Source of the DNA: Stratiolaelaps scimitus
Lineage: Eukaryota > Arthropoda > Arachnida > Mesostigmata > Laelapidae
Assembly (NCBI GenBank): GCA_019614645.1
Contig: JABWDB010000003.1
Location: 17,383,001 to 17,447,000, forward strand
Length of the DNA stretch: 64,000 bases
Direction of reading: 5' to 3'
This document shows, one piece after another, positions 13,220 through 26,059 of this stretch. The notes under the pieces are model-generated. The model searched no databases and was not told the origin of the DNA. It saw only the letters and a list, made by a program, of their open reading frames with translations. Position 1 is the stretch's first letter, and every line of letters begins with the position of its first letter. The position numbers were made by a program, and so were the translations under genes.

Positions 13220-14664
13220 GCAGTATTGTATCGAAGGTAACATATACTCTTGTACTACTACTCGCCCGCGCAGATCATCAGCCGCGTAAGGTCTGTCAAA
13301 TTGTGTGTTACTATATCGGGTAATCAATATGTTTTCTTATTCTTCGAACTGGAAGGTGCAACTATTTTTTTGTAACATCGAACAATTACAGACAGGTCGC
13401 TAAATAAGACGTATCTGTTCGCTCGCGGCTTTTAGTTTAATAACATATAAACAGAATGGACGGAGCACTACTTGGTGACTACAACGCGCCGGCAAGGCAG
13501 AAAGAGGCGGATCGAAGCCAATCACAGTAGTGCATTACGTTGCATAGACAAACCATGCTAATACGCGTGCTGTGTTCAATATGTCAGTGATTCCTTCTGG
13601 TCGTGTATTGTTTTCCGTGAGTTTGAACGAATGTGTGAACTCACTTGTCCGCGCGTGGACATAGTGCGCTTTCATTTAGGGCAACTGTTAGACATTCTCA
13701 GCCTCTTGTGAGTAGGTTAAGTGACCGTATGAGCTATCAGCGTTTTTTCTGCCTACGTCCATTTGACTGAATGTCCGTATCTAATATACCCCAGCCGAGT
13801 ATCGACTCCGGATCAAGTTCTCTCCTAGTGACGTTCTGTCTGGCTATTCCCAATTGCCTGTTCTCAATGAGGCAGCCAGACTATTATACAAAAAGCGGTG
13901 ATATACACACGCGCATACTCGGCACGAAAAACAGACGCCAATTCAAAAGGCCCCAACCGTCGACGACTAGAGCCCTCAATGGTCGCTCTTTCTAGCTATC
14001 GTTGCACCGCTGTAGGGACAGTCATGTCACCTGGGTCTCGTCGCGTCACTCGTGGGAAGGTCCTCTCTCTGTTTGCCTTTTCTTTAGATTTCGTTCGCTC
14101 TCCGTCGACCACTGCTCGAAAACGATGTGATCCAACAGCGGGAATATCCGCGGTCAAAAGCGCTTTGACACGCCACTTACAGATGACAGGGTTTGTCGAG
14201 CCGAGACGCCATTATCTGTATAACCTAGACGAGCTATATACCGCGTCAAAACAAATAGCACGCGAACGCGATACAGATCTAGTCATCTAGCTGCCAGCTC
14301 GAAGCTCACATCTGATTGTCCGTCATGACCACAACTGCAAAATGCTCGGACTTGAGATTACGTCAACTTCGTTGTCATTTTAGAACTCGAATGAGTTGTG
14401 CTATCGTGCCGATATCGGAAGTCTCTTCCTGACGCCATCACCGCCACGGCCATCATCACCTCGTCAGCATCTCTCGGTATCCTGCGCCGCCGTGGCTGGT
14501 TCACCTCATGGCTTTTCCCTTCACATCGACATATCATCACATCGGTACAAAACCTTTACGACTTCCCCCCCCGTCGCTCCCTTTTGTTTCCCCACCAAGA
14601 AAGTTGACTTTCGCTCTGTTTTTTCGATGTTGTTGCTCGATCTTCTTTGGCTCTTGATCACTTT

Positions 14665-14689
14665 TCCTCTCTCTCTCTTTGTCTCTCTA
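14665..14689. repeat. (CT)n microsatellite
   Basis: A CT run with ttg interruptions. Confidence 0.9.
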
Positions 14690-15411
14690 CTTCGCCAGAG
14701 ATGTGGCTGTGCCTTCGCAGTGACTGTCGACTTTGAGTCGACGTCATCATCGTCTGCTGTGCGTCACTCGTTCTCGTGATCTGTTGGTGTTGTTCTGCGT
14801 CAGCCTCGGCTATCGCGGCGTCTTTATATATCTGTCTATCGCTGAATAGGTCCCCAGGACAATGTGCAGACGCACATTGTCGTAATGCTTCTCGCAGGCA
14901 GTTGCCCGACCGCGTCGCCCGCCCCTGCTCCGGCCAGTGTCACCACCACCACCACCAGCAGCACGACAGGGCACTACTAGGTGAGAGGACTGCTCCATAC
15001 CTGTACTACACGTCCGACAACCCTTATACCCCTCTGCACCCCTATTCATAGCATCGGTCCCTAGGCAGCACGGACTACCTAGCTATAGCCTTTATATTGC
15101 TTGGGGCACCTGCAGCACATAATACTGTGCTGCTTGTTTTTCCTCTGTCTTTCGTTCTTCGTCGGCAAGGCTCTGTACCATGCAGGGTTCGAGTGCTGAC
15201 ACCGCTAGCACCCTTTTCTTTTTCCTTACCCGCGTCCTAGCTGCTTCCCCGTCGCGTACCTGGCAAAAAGAAGAGGACGAAGAAGGGACTGAAGAGACGA
15301 GCAGAGCGCAGCGGGTCGCTCGTCGACCGACCCAAAGACCCGTTCGACCCAATGAGAACGGCCACCAGGAAGAGAGGGGAGTAAAAAGCGGAGAGGGAGT
15401 GATGCACAGAT

Positions 15412-15509
15412 GCAGAGAGAGAGAGAGAAGAGCACGACACGAGCAGTAGACTAAGAAGGCCCAGGCGAGGTAGGCAGCGGCGGCGGCGACGACAACAACA
15501 ACAACAACG
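15412..15509. repeat. (GA)n followed by (GGC)n/(AAC)n repeats
   Basis: A GA run at 15412-15430. A compound ggc, gac and aac trinucleotide repeat follows at 15477-15509. Confidence 0.85.
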
Positions 15510-17978
15510 TGATAAAGGCGATGTGGTATAGTCGTCGCGCCGAGACAGGCGGCCTTCACAACCGGACGTCGGCATCGCCGTCGGCTTTTGTGGCTGCGTT
15601 CCTGCCGTTCCCGAGAACATCCAGCCTAACGCTGGCGCAAGACGGAGCCGCCAAAGGTGTGTTACTTTTTGTCATTGGCAATGGATGCCTCTATCCGTTC
15701 GGCGCCCACCGCGTACCTCTGCGATGGTGTGCCATTCTGGTTGTTGTAGTAGGAGTTAGGCTATCCTTGTCAGTAGGCAGTCAGGGCGAGTCAAGCGGAG
15801 GTCCCGTTGAGAGGCAAAGGCCGTGTGAGAAGTAGTAGGTCTTCAAGAAGACGGAATTGCTTGAGGGAGTGACGCTGTTTTATGCTCGGCCGTCGTCACC
15901 TTCGCCGTCTTCGTCTTCATTGTCGATGTCAGTGTCGATCGGCGTTAGTGGCAGGCAACAGCGTAGAGACCCACTGACGGAATCACTGTCTTGTCAACCA
16001 TCCATCCAGTCGAAGTTGATATGTGCTACCAAGCGTCAAGTTGCACCGCGTCCTCTACCGTTTCTTGTGGCTGGCGCTACGCTCTGGGATGACCCGTGAA
16101 TGCGAGCTCGGTGACATCGTGTTCGGGGCCTCTTAACAGACGACGAGCGCCACAGCGTCGGGCAGACGGCAGTAGATGCGACGCTGATTAAGTACCTCGT
16201 GTCCCACCGCCCACGTAACCTCGGTTAAAGGAGGAGGTTGCAATGCAAGCCAGGTTCTAATCATTGCCGGCTACATCCCGAGCATATCACCAAAGATTAT
16301 CATACTTGGGACTAGGTCTCCAGATTGGCCAGGAATGGAGGCCCGCAGGCCGACATTGTTACATGATCGGATGGGCATGGCTCTAGTACTTCGAGATCCA
16401 GGGTTTTAGTGCGTGAGAGTGTTAGGATGCCAACTACAAAGATATCTTAGCCGTGAAGTCCGGTCTGCATAATACATTTTCCCCATGGCGTTTACATATA
16501 TAGTGACATATCCCTTTAAATAAAACACTCGTGCTGTATAAAGCTGTTAGAGCTGATATAAACGGTTCGATTTGGCGCATGTACCCATTATGATACATCG
16601 TAATCATCACCATTAACGCATACGCAGTCAGCTGTATTAAACTGTATTCATTGGATTGTTCCATACGCGATCTATCTAAGGCGAACTTATTTAATGAGAG
16701 TTCTTTTTTGTGCCTGGAATGGCAGCAAACTCGCCTTTCATTATTGCGAAATGATTTATCACGCCCGGCCGCATATTCATTCCGTGACAGCCACACATGA
16801 GTGGTGGTTGTGCCTCGCGATTTTCTTTGGTTTTAGAAAACTCGGATACTCGTTCCATACCATCACTTTGTTATCTTGTACCGAACGCGCTTACATTCGC
16901 GCGTTCAGTCTAATTCACCGACGTTGACTTCCCACAGGCCTCTCCCGTTGATATGTACCACCCCCCACCGCAGGAAACTTTGCTTGCTATTCCTTGATCG
17001 TACCCGCCAAGTAAATATTTCACTTCGAGCACATTGTTCTGCTCCTTCTCAACAGCTCTATCCCTCAATGGCTAATATTACAATGAACGAATACAGAACG
17101 CACGTGTTTCTCGCACTACACAACATAGACAACTATTTGCCTCATCATAATCTTTCTTGTGGTTGGTAACGCCACTAGTGGGCGGCCCCACAAGGCAAGG
17201 TTCCGCTTGCTGCTAGACACAAATCATTGCGGGGGAGATGAATTAGTCATTGGCGTTCCTAGGCACGCATTCGTAACGGTGTCTAATAGGTACCGAAGCA
17301 CGATTACGGCGTCGCCATCGGAACATTAGGCTGAGTACAAGTGGACTCTTGTCCGTTCGCTCGATGTCTAGCGCAAGCCGGGAGGCAAGGGATTCATTAC
17401 TAGTAATAAATGGGAAAGGCCGTCAAGATGTCAGGCAGCCACATTCAAGCCTGCTCGTGCAGCAGGCTCCTCTCGCACGACCATAATAGCGAAAACGATA
17501 TCGGGCCACGAAAAGCAATGATTGGGTACGCAAACGTAGACCAGGCGGGCCATATCTATGTTCGACCGAGACGAGCGTACAGCGAAGCTGAGGGAGATGA
17601 TCCAATATTTTCGAGAAGATCATTTAACTGGAGAAGATTATATAGGGTCGAGTTTGGCTAGCATTCGCTTCCAGTGCGATGGGAAAACTCTTCTTTGATT
17701 ATTTCTATACAATTGGAGGCAGGAACAGACATGCCAGCATCACAGGTCCGCTGCTGTGGCCAAATAGTGAAGAACTACATTGGGAATGGCTGTTGTTCAG
17801 CTAGTGAGCATCGGTCTAACGATGCATCTTTGTGATAATCATTGCTCGTGCTCAAGGATTCTCCAGTTTTATCCCCTATGACGGCGTCCCATTTCGATGT
17901 CCCTTTATAATCTACAATAGATAATGATAATATATTGCCACTTGAGCTGATTTGCCGTCATCTATTATTGGTACTCAC

Positions 17979-18086
17979 GAGGACAGTGGATACGATGAGC
18001 GTTTTGTTCCTTAGGCGGAGGGAGTCATAGTCGGATGTTGAATTGTCCTCAACAACGACCCGCTGCTTCGGATTCCAGTAGCCTAC
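17979..18086 (-). CDS. Kainate-type ionotropic glutamate receptor, internal exon (ATD-LBD linker and first LBD strand)
   Basis: This 108-bp exon encodes 36 residues. It starts VGYWNPKQR, equivalent to the I-G-T-W-N motif of kainate receptors. A variable acidic/serine linker follows (VEDNSTSDYDSL), and it ends LRNKTLIVSTVL, equivalent to N-R-T-L-I-V-T-T-I-L, the first beta strand of the ligand-binding domain. NST and NKT are potential N-glycosylation sites. The acceptor is ttttgtcttcgtgagcag before GTAGGC and the donor is GTCCTC followed by gtgagtacc. Both ends are phase 0. The next exon should begin with an E-E-P-(Y/F) type segment that helps form the glutamate pocket; I could not find it between 1 and 17978. 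Confidence 0.92.
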
Positions 18087-18670
18087 CTGCTCACGAAGAC
18101 AAAACAAGAAACACGCGGGTTCATGAGTTAGAATGGGACCCAAAGCAAGCCGATTGACGGAGCATGTTTAGGCTACTTTGTCAGGGCTCAATCCTGCTAG
18201 AATGAACACACTTACCTCAAGCATGCAGAAGTAGCGAGCACTACTCCTTATTACACATACCGTAGATGATTATTAGTTATAACGCTAATTATCAATAGGG
18301 TGTTGTATTTCTTCCTGTTACATATGTGTCTCAGAGGTGGCTTAGATCTTTGATGCATAATTTCATACCTTTCGATTATGCATCTTAAGGATTTATGTAA
18401 GCGTCTCCTACAAAAGAAAAGCACCGTCGGTAAACGTACTTATTCAATATTTACTTATATAGTATATTCTAAGCAAACCCAGCCGTATATCATATGCGCT
18501 ATATGTGTTCCTGTTCTTCGATTTGATTCGACCTCAGGCAGCCAACGGGCGACTGGCGAGTCGCCGATCTCCACCTCTGTGGGGATGGACCGGCCCTTCG
18601 GCGGAGAGCAGCTCATTACTGGGAAATCCCGCTTCCAAGTCTCTCCCTCTCTACCTCGCTCACTTGCCCC

Positions 18671-18695
18671 TTCTCTCTTTCTCTCTCTCTCTCTG
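18671..18695. repeat. (CT)n microsatellite in receptor intron
   Basis: A CT run with one interruption. Confidence 0.9.
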
Positions 18696-19328
18696 TTGGC
18701 GGTCGCTGAGGACGCATGCCCTACGACGTATCCAGTGCCCTCCGTCATGATGTCGGCCGGGTACAGTGTGACCCCATTAAAATCGCCTCATGTGGTCATC
18801 AGATGCTGCGAAACTCGGGGGATGAACGCTGCGACTGCGCGTCCTTGCAGCCAGGCCTGCGTCCAGCCGCACAGGCTTGGCCAGGCAGGCAGTGGCCACG
18901 GGAATGGAGCATCAAGGCGGGCATGGCATCTCTCGCTACGCCCACGATGGCCTGGCCAGCCGGGCCGGCCGACGATAAATTAACACAGTGAATGCCAATG
19001 GAGTGAACATTCTCCCATACGAAGGTCCCTGCCGCTGCACTTGCCTGCCCGCGCCCCCATCTCCAGACCCGTAAGAGGGACCCGTCGGCCAGCCAAAACG
19101 AGTCCCTGCGCTCCAGGCCAAGGCAGAGTCATCATCACATCCAGAGCGAGACATCAGACGAGACGAAGTGAGCGGGCCAGATGACTCGGGACAATAGACA
19201 TTCCTTGATACAGACATTACGTGTATGCCGTCCTGCGGCATGGTAACGATACGAGAGAAGGAAGTCACGACGTTGTATCGATAACAGTCAGATGATTGTC
19301 GCTTAGAAACTTGAATGAAAGGAAACAC

Positions 19329-19343
19329 ATATATATATATATA
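19329..19343. repeat. (TA)n microsatellite in receptor intron
   Basis: About seven TA units. Confidence 0.9.
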
Positions 19344-19980
19344 GTGCACGGTATTATTGCTGGACGAGTTAATTTCGGAAGTCATTTCGGAAGTCGTTTC
19401 GAGAGAAGGGCCGGCTAGAGGGGTCATTTGTTTGGATTACTATAGGACAAACCCCCCGACTACTGTTCGACGATGTGCGCTTATAGTATTCATGTGCGTT
19501 GAATATGTTAGAGACATTATTTGCACCAATTGTTTAATTGCCAAATATATGATGGCGGTACGTTGATTAGCCATCTACTATTTGTCCACAGAGTAGATTA
19601 TCTCGATGCGATACCATTGATAGCACCGTAGCCTTACGTGTCGTGTTCAAAACATGACGAAACTAGTTGCGATTACACTTCGACAATTGCATTAATTCGG
19701 GTTGGTTGGCAGTTGGTCAGATGCAACTGAGATGAGTGTGCCAACTAATTCTATTGAACGTTGTTACCTCACTATTTCCACTGAGTATGAAAAGATCGAA
19801 AGGTAGCCCAAAATTCGATCCAACGCTCATGAATCCCTAGAGTACTGAAATCTATGATTTGCTACTGGCCATACCAATTATGGCAGGCTCATTTTTCTTC
19901 TAATAAAACCACATATGTATTGTGCTGTTGGAGCGGTATTTCACTAGCAGTCATTTGTTAGCGGTGACATTCGTATTTAC

Positions 19981-20085
19981 CTTTTGTAGGCCGTCTGTCT
20001 TGAGCGACATGACGTCGAGCTGGAACGTCGAACGGAAGCCTTGCGAGTCGAAACTAATATCACCGGTAAGACCCTGCAAAGTTAT
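19981..20085 (-). CDS. Kainate-type ionotropic glutamate receptor, internal exon (end of amino-terminal domain)
   Basis: This 105-bp exon encodes 35 residues: ITLQGLTGDISFDSQG followed by FRSTFQLDVMSLKTDGLQK. The GLTG-(D/R)-I-x-F-(D/N) block and the following L-D-V strand are the hallmark end of the ATD in AMPA/kainate receptors. It joins directly after ...LINLMRP of the preceding exon, as in the family. On the minus strand the acceptor is ctccatttggatttcag and the donor is CAAAAG followed by gtaaatacg. Both ends are phase 0. The exon is too short to stand out as a long ORF and was found by reading for the family pattern. The intron before it is about 12.2 kb and the one after about 1.9 kb. 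Confidence 0.92.
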
Positions 20086-23000
20086 CTGAAATCCAAATGG
20101 AGAACAAGAGCACATGTTAGTCAACTAATCTTATTCCCATAGACAGCTAATCGTGTAGCCGTGGAACACCGCGTCTTCGACAGCAATCAAAAGCTCATCG
20201 AATAACATCGGAGTGTTCAATTATTGCTTTTGTACAACGTGTGTGCAACCCTCTTCACATATGTTTATATACCGCTAGCATGATTCGCATCGCGTTTAGA
20301 ACACACCCATATTGTCTACGCTCACGTTCAATAATTTGATGATGATTCAGTTTTATGCCTCACAGCGCTAAAGCAGTCTCTAAAGATAGCTTGCCCCTTG
20401 AATAGTTACGCGTGTAGGAAACGCACGTCTCTCACTATATCGCTGTTACAACAGCGACCTATAGAACAGCATGATAATATGGAAAAGACTAAACGTGGAC
20501 AGGGTATCGTGGCCAGGGGTGCGGGGGCTCTTCAAGAATACCCGAGAGAAAGGGGTAGCAAGTTTCGTCGCTGCTAATATACTGCTCATGAATAAATTAA
20601 CTCAGCGCCACCGCCCTTTATTGTCTTCATAACCGTGTAACCGGGAACGAACGAATTCCACGCGTTGACCTTGAGACTCAATAACAAACAAGACAAACCC
20701 TCTCGCCGACTAAATGGTCGAACTGCTCGATAAATTTAACGAAGACGTTGGCAGAGGGGGAGGACGCGGAAGGCGGGCGCCTTCTCCAAACAAAAGCCAT
20801 TGCGGATGAGAAAGGCAATTCTGGAGGCAGGGGGTATTGCCGAGAGCTCTGGTGGGCAAGGTCATTGAATCTTGTAAATAACGAGCTGGAAGGAAGTAGA
20901 GCCACATTAAAATCTCACGAGGATAAGTAGCTGTAAAGGAGCGCAATGCAATGCACGTGTCGATGATAACTTACGTGTCTGGCATTTTTGATTAATGGAT
21001 ACCAATGATAAGTGGTAGATATGAACCTATATGTTTTTGCTTTAAAGTGCGCCACATTGTTAAGTCTATGGAGATGAAATATTAGTACGCTCTGATAAGC
21101 CTGGTAGTACTATTTTCGTTGTTACTCGAGGGAAATAGCATTACATAACAGGAATATCGTTTCAAAGCGTATACGAACGCTTAGGGTTAATAGATAAAAT
21201 GAGAATACGGAGACGCTCACAACGGAACGGTTCCCATATAAAGAGGAAACAATGAATCACCTATTCTCTAATTTGTTAGCGAATGGAAGACTTGGGACAC
21301 CTGTTTCGCAATTCTTAATTCCTTTTCTCTCTCGTTCTCCTTTTGCCCGCCTCTTTTTCAAAGTGATCATGGCTTAATAATTAGAGGCCTTGGGTTAGCT
21401 ATCAGTCACTACCAGTGTCATCCTTCGGAAGCCGATAAAGTAACAATGGCAGTAAAGAAGCGTCGAAGTATATATCCTTCGTGTGGTAGGCCTTGCTACA
21501 TAGACACCACGTTGGTGAAGCTGGCTAAGACAAAAAGCTACCTTTTACTCTACTGGCCGTGTTTACAGTTCGTTCGTATTGCTTCCGGTCCGCTTTTGTG
21601 CATCCGCTAGTATCGTCTACAAACTTGTATTGCGCTGCTCCGAAGACCAAGAGAGTATATGAGGATGCAAAGACGGTGTTCGGTGCCGCGTTTCTTTCCT
21701 GTTCCGCGTATCTATTATGGAAGGGGCTTCACAGGGTTCTGACGTACTTTGTTGTCGATTTGTGCCATAGTGAGCTGCGTCGGGGCTATTGTCGGCTTCG
21801 GCGTCACCGGCTTTTTCTTATGCGCTTTCCCTTGCTTGTTTTCATATGCTTTTGCGTGTTTCCAGCTCGCACAGGGATGCCTTGGCACCCGCCAATGCCA
21901 GCATCGAGATGGAGCGTGCCGGATGAAGTGGGTGCAGCAACTTCGCCTTGCTCCTCTGACGATCGAATCATGGGCACAGCGATGCCTCGTCGACAGAGTA
22001 CCACCAAACTGGGGCGACGGTCCCCTGTGTGTCCCCAGCGATGGCTTCGAACGCGCAACTTTAATAATTGTGCTCGCCCGACTTGCTAACCCGCTTGCTG
22101 TTGCAACTTTCGAAAACGGCAAGCTCTCAGATCGTTGCTCCCCGGCTCCGCCCGAGCACCTGGATGTCTAGATGGCTCTACGACCATGTTCGGGTAGATT
22201 CCCAGGTAAAGGCATGGCAAGACGGCAGAAGTCGCTGCCGTCGGTGGCAGTGGGGCATCACATCTTTCGAATGCTAGCAGTTTGCGTACACACACATACA
22301 TCATCCCCAAATCTTCGCGGGAGAGGAAGCTGGTATATCTCAACAGGACCCGACATGCTTGCTCCACTCTTCAGCTCTCTCAGCCATTCGTGCCTCGTTT
22401 ACCCCATCCATAGGCCACTCTAGAGCCCTCCTCCACCAGTGGCTCAGCGGCCTACCCGAGCACAACATATAAGCCTCCGCTTGTCGACGGAAAAGTTGGG
22501 TAACGGGGAATCGGGAAAGAATCTCTGGCCATGACACGGCCTGCACGTGTGGGCTGAGTAGATGCTTCCGATCATGTAATATGCAGCAGAGCCTTCGAGG
22601 CGCAGAAGCGATGCCCGCGCTAGGAAGTAGGCAGCGTTTCTCTACGCTCTGCACAATGGAGGCAGGAACGTGGTAGAAAGGCTGGGGGTCGGCACTCGAG
22701 TATTACGAAAAACAAGAGCATACGCAGAGGAACGAGTCGGGTGCTGAGAGTAACTCGGCGGCTTCTGTTGCACCTTCCGATAGCGGCGTGTTTCTGGAAA
22801 ATTCATAGCGATCTGCTCCGTATCGTGCTACAATATGGAGCACGGCCCTATCGCTCCACCTAACAAACTCATTGAGAGAGGCATTGCGTGAAAATAACCA
22901 TTTCTTGAGTTGAGCTAGTGGTATCTGTGCAATGCTAAAGCAAGCGGTAAGAACCCCTTGCGAGAACGCTACGAGGGGTGACGAGGGAACCAGCGGGTTT

Positions 23001-23460
23001 CGCGCATGAACTGTGGAAAATATTGATGCATGGTTCCTACCGCTGGATAGCACTACTGCCAACGTTGCCGTCTCTCAGCTCTTCTCCGTGCCCCGCCGTA
23101 TTTGGATATGTGAGAGACGAGTGATACACACGTGGTCGTTGCACCTGAGATCCAATCTGTCTACCACTTATTCTCTGTCTACTTGGCCAGATTTTGGCAT
23201 AACTCAACGTCCAGCCAGCTATACCAATAGCGAAAGACGGGCACGGGGGGCATATCCGGTGGAACATCCTTGACGTCCACTCGACTGAGCCAGTGAGACT
23301 GAACGAATGAGTCAAAGGGGCTAGTGAAGGGCTCTATCGGGCTGACGGTGGAGCGGTGTGCGCTGGTGGTGGCTGTCGGTCGACCGGTTCCTTGGCCAGC
23401 CGAAGAACTCGGAAACTTTTAGATCGCCCACCTACGCGTTGAAAATATTCTCCTCTTTAC

Positions 23461-23494
23461 AGACGACGAAGAAGACGACGACGACGACGACGAC
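23461..23494. repeat. (GAC)n trinucleotide repeat
   Basis: A gac run with gaa variants. Confidence 0.9.
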
Positions 23495-25981
23495 CGCGGC
23501 GGCACCAGTCTCGCGCTCTGAAAATCGCTTGCAAGGCATCACCGCCGGTATCATGAACGTGCACAACCGTCCGTGCTATCCTATCTATTATATCTATCTC
23601 GGCCGGCCAGATAGCTGGTTCTCCAGCTCCATGCCCTCGGGCTCGTTCCCCATCATAGCAGTTACTCCGACGCTCGTTGCCAGCCAGCCAGTCATTCTGC
23701 CTACTTACCAACCTACCCAACTGCCCCTGTTCCTTCCACGTGTCTACCACCGCGACGACTACAGCGACGGCGACTACAAGTATAATACTACTACCCATCG
23801 ACTAGCAGCTCATGGTCGAACCACATGTTTCTTCAAATGTCTTCAAAATGAAGCCGAGGAACTCTGCCGGGCGGCAGCTTCTCTGAGTTTCGTAAGCGGT
23901 GAAGGGAATCGTGGTTATAGTATGAGCACACACGCGAGACGGGGTTTGGTGGCTGGCAAAGCCTCTCCCCGCATCTAAATTGCAGATTGCAGCAAGGTAC
24001 CACCGCTGGCAGACGGTCCCCGTTGAACTTAGTAGCATGCTTCGCATCGCCGAGCTGGGACATCAAAGGCAATCTGTCTTCCAATCGGCCTGTCAATCTA
24101 TTTACTTCTATACACTGAATTCGACGTCATACACACACACACTTGTGTGATAACGCTAATCTCGAAATGATTAGGAGCACTATGTATGTATAACACATTG
24201 ACGAAGCCCGCAACTGCCTGACGTAGTTTGTTTGCCTGGTCAATTTTACTGCGATATTCTAGAGCGGACGTACACCCAGCACAATTTGTAATCGAAGCTA
24301 CAGCTACAGTATGTAGCAATGGTGAAGATTGCGCTTGGAATTATGCCTTTCTGCTACGAAACGTTTAACATGATTCTACCATTTTCAGGTGTTTCCTTAT
24401 GTGTTGGGTATAACGTTCATCAATACATATATGCAGACAAAGATCACACTGTATGTTTATTTGTGGATATAATTTTTGATAACAGAATAAACAGTTAGCT
24501 TCGGCTTAGATCGTATACGTTGGCGTTCGTTGTGTCAGGTCTATAGGCAAATTTGTCTGGTGCCATTTTATAGTAACTCCCCAAACTGGCACTGATTTAT
24601 TTTAGGCACGGACATTTGATAATGATATTTAAGGCTCGAGAATTAGCCTTGTACCTTTCACTATATTCAGGCAGATTGATTTATGAAAACAGCCTCAAGC
24701 TTGAGATAGCGATTACGTGTTGCTATTTCGTTTCATTGGGCAAATCTGTCACCTACGAAACTAATTTGTTCCACTGAAAGAGTACCCTGTACACTGCCAA
24801 CTTGAAATCTCACTTCAAACCAGGGAAGGCATTCTGCGCTGCGCTCCACTCAGCCCTAACTAACGGTGCCCATAACGACTCGTCCATGACCCCGTTGAAC
24901 AGCTGCCTGCAAAACTTAGATATACGCTGCAGACAGTCCATTTGGAACTTTCACATTTCATCACAAGTCATCCCCATGGCTCGGAGTGAATTAAGGTGCA
25001 GATAAGTAAAAACGAAGTCTGTAGGTATGACCATGCCAAAAAGGTCGAAACGGAACGTATCACAACTGGGCTATAGAGCCGTGGTGGCATGGTCGAAACA
25101 ATTAATGGTTACGTAAATAAATGTTTGACGACATAGTAGCAATATTTCCCTGTCGAATACACGTTGCCAGCTGGGCCCATGGCGGCGGTGGCGGCGGCGA
25201 TTGCGACTTTCGTATGAAATAGGATTTCGTAGAAAATGGCAAATATGCGAAGGATACACTCATTCATTACAAGTATGTTCCCTTCCATCCCTTTCATCAC
25301 TATGTTGTTTATTCTCTTTGACATTTCTTCACAGCCGAAAGCGGGGGCCAGGGAGAGAGGATTCGAAACGGAGAACTCGTTACTTATAGGAGGTGCAAAC
25401 TTACGAAGAAACGGATCTTGCCGATTCAGATCGTTGGCTCGGCAGTCGTAACTCTTTCTCAAAGGTACACGAGAAATTCATAGATTTTATTGATGCCGCC
25501 ATATCGAAGTTCTTTGACCAAGAACGACGAGTTCACCGAATATATAATATAAATGTATATCCCGCACGCCCTTGCGCAATAATGCTCACTGTGGCATACG
25601 ACTGTAGACTGCAGAACGTCAACGCGGCGAATAGCGAGGTTAGGTACGAAATGATACAGCTGGAACACGTCGGTCGTCGGAGTCGTTTTGGGCGTCCTTT
25701 CTCAATGAGGGCTGAAATGTTTGTACGTTAATGCCCCGGCGGCACACGACTACTCGTGGGTTTCTGGCAAGATTCAGATTGGCGAAGAATCGCTTAAATG
25801 TTTGATTCTATGTAATTTTTGGTCACAGTACGAGCTGTGTCCGGAACATCCATCCTTAAACGGCAACCCTTTTTCTCACTTGTTCTTAAGTCTCATAACT
25901 CGAACCCAAATATAAAAATCGACCCTGGGGTAGATATTAGTCTGGTGCAGTCGTGCTTTTTGCCACGTCATCTTAAAAACC

Positions 25982-26059
25982 ATATATATATATATATATA
26001 TATATATATTGACGTATATTGGATATGTGTAAAGTGCACACAATATATATATATATATA
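25982..26059. repeat. Two long (TA)n tracts
   Basis: TA runs at 25982-26010 and 26042-26059, separated by about 30 bases. Confidence 0.95.

Larger units (their letters stand above)
1..17978. other. Non-coding: downstream intron (minus-strand gene) and unassigned sequence
   Basis: Relative to the minus-strand receptor gene this lies downstream of the last visible exon, whose donor is at 17978. It is therefore at least partly intron. GC-rich, microsatellite-bearing blocks lie at about 1-1650, 2400-3980, 6500-7400, 8900-12650 and 14000-16250. More AT-rich stretches lie at about 1660-2050, 4100-6480, 7400-8900, 10600-11100, 12900-13800 and 16250-18000. I looked on the minus strand for receptor motifs (E-E-P-Y, R-F-E-G-Y-C-I-D, S-Y-T-A-N-L-A-A-F, W-W-F-F) and found none. 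By-eye scanning can miss short exons. No recognisable gene was seen. Confidence 0.6.
18087..19980 (-). other. Intron of the glutamate receptor gene (1.9 kb)
   Basis: Bounded by gtaaatacg at the 5' side (19980) and gagcag at the 3' side (18087), read on the minus strand. It holds a GC-rich block (about 18525-19170) with a CT run, a TA run at 19329-19343, and two tandem copies of atttcggaagtc at about 19373-19396. No other coding signal was seen. Confidence 0.85.

Noticed and set aside
20930..21000. Minus-strand gtaagttat donor-like site inside the 12-kb intron
   Set aside because: No open frame with family similarity precedes it, and the flanking exons already join collinearly.
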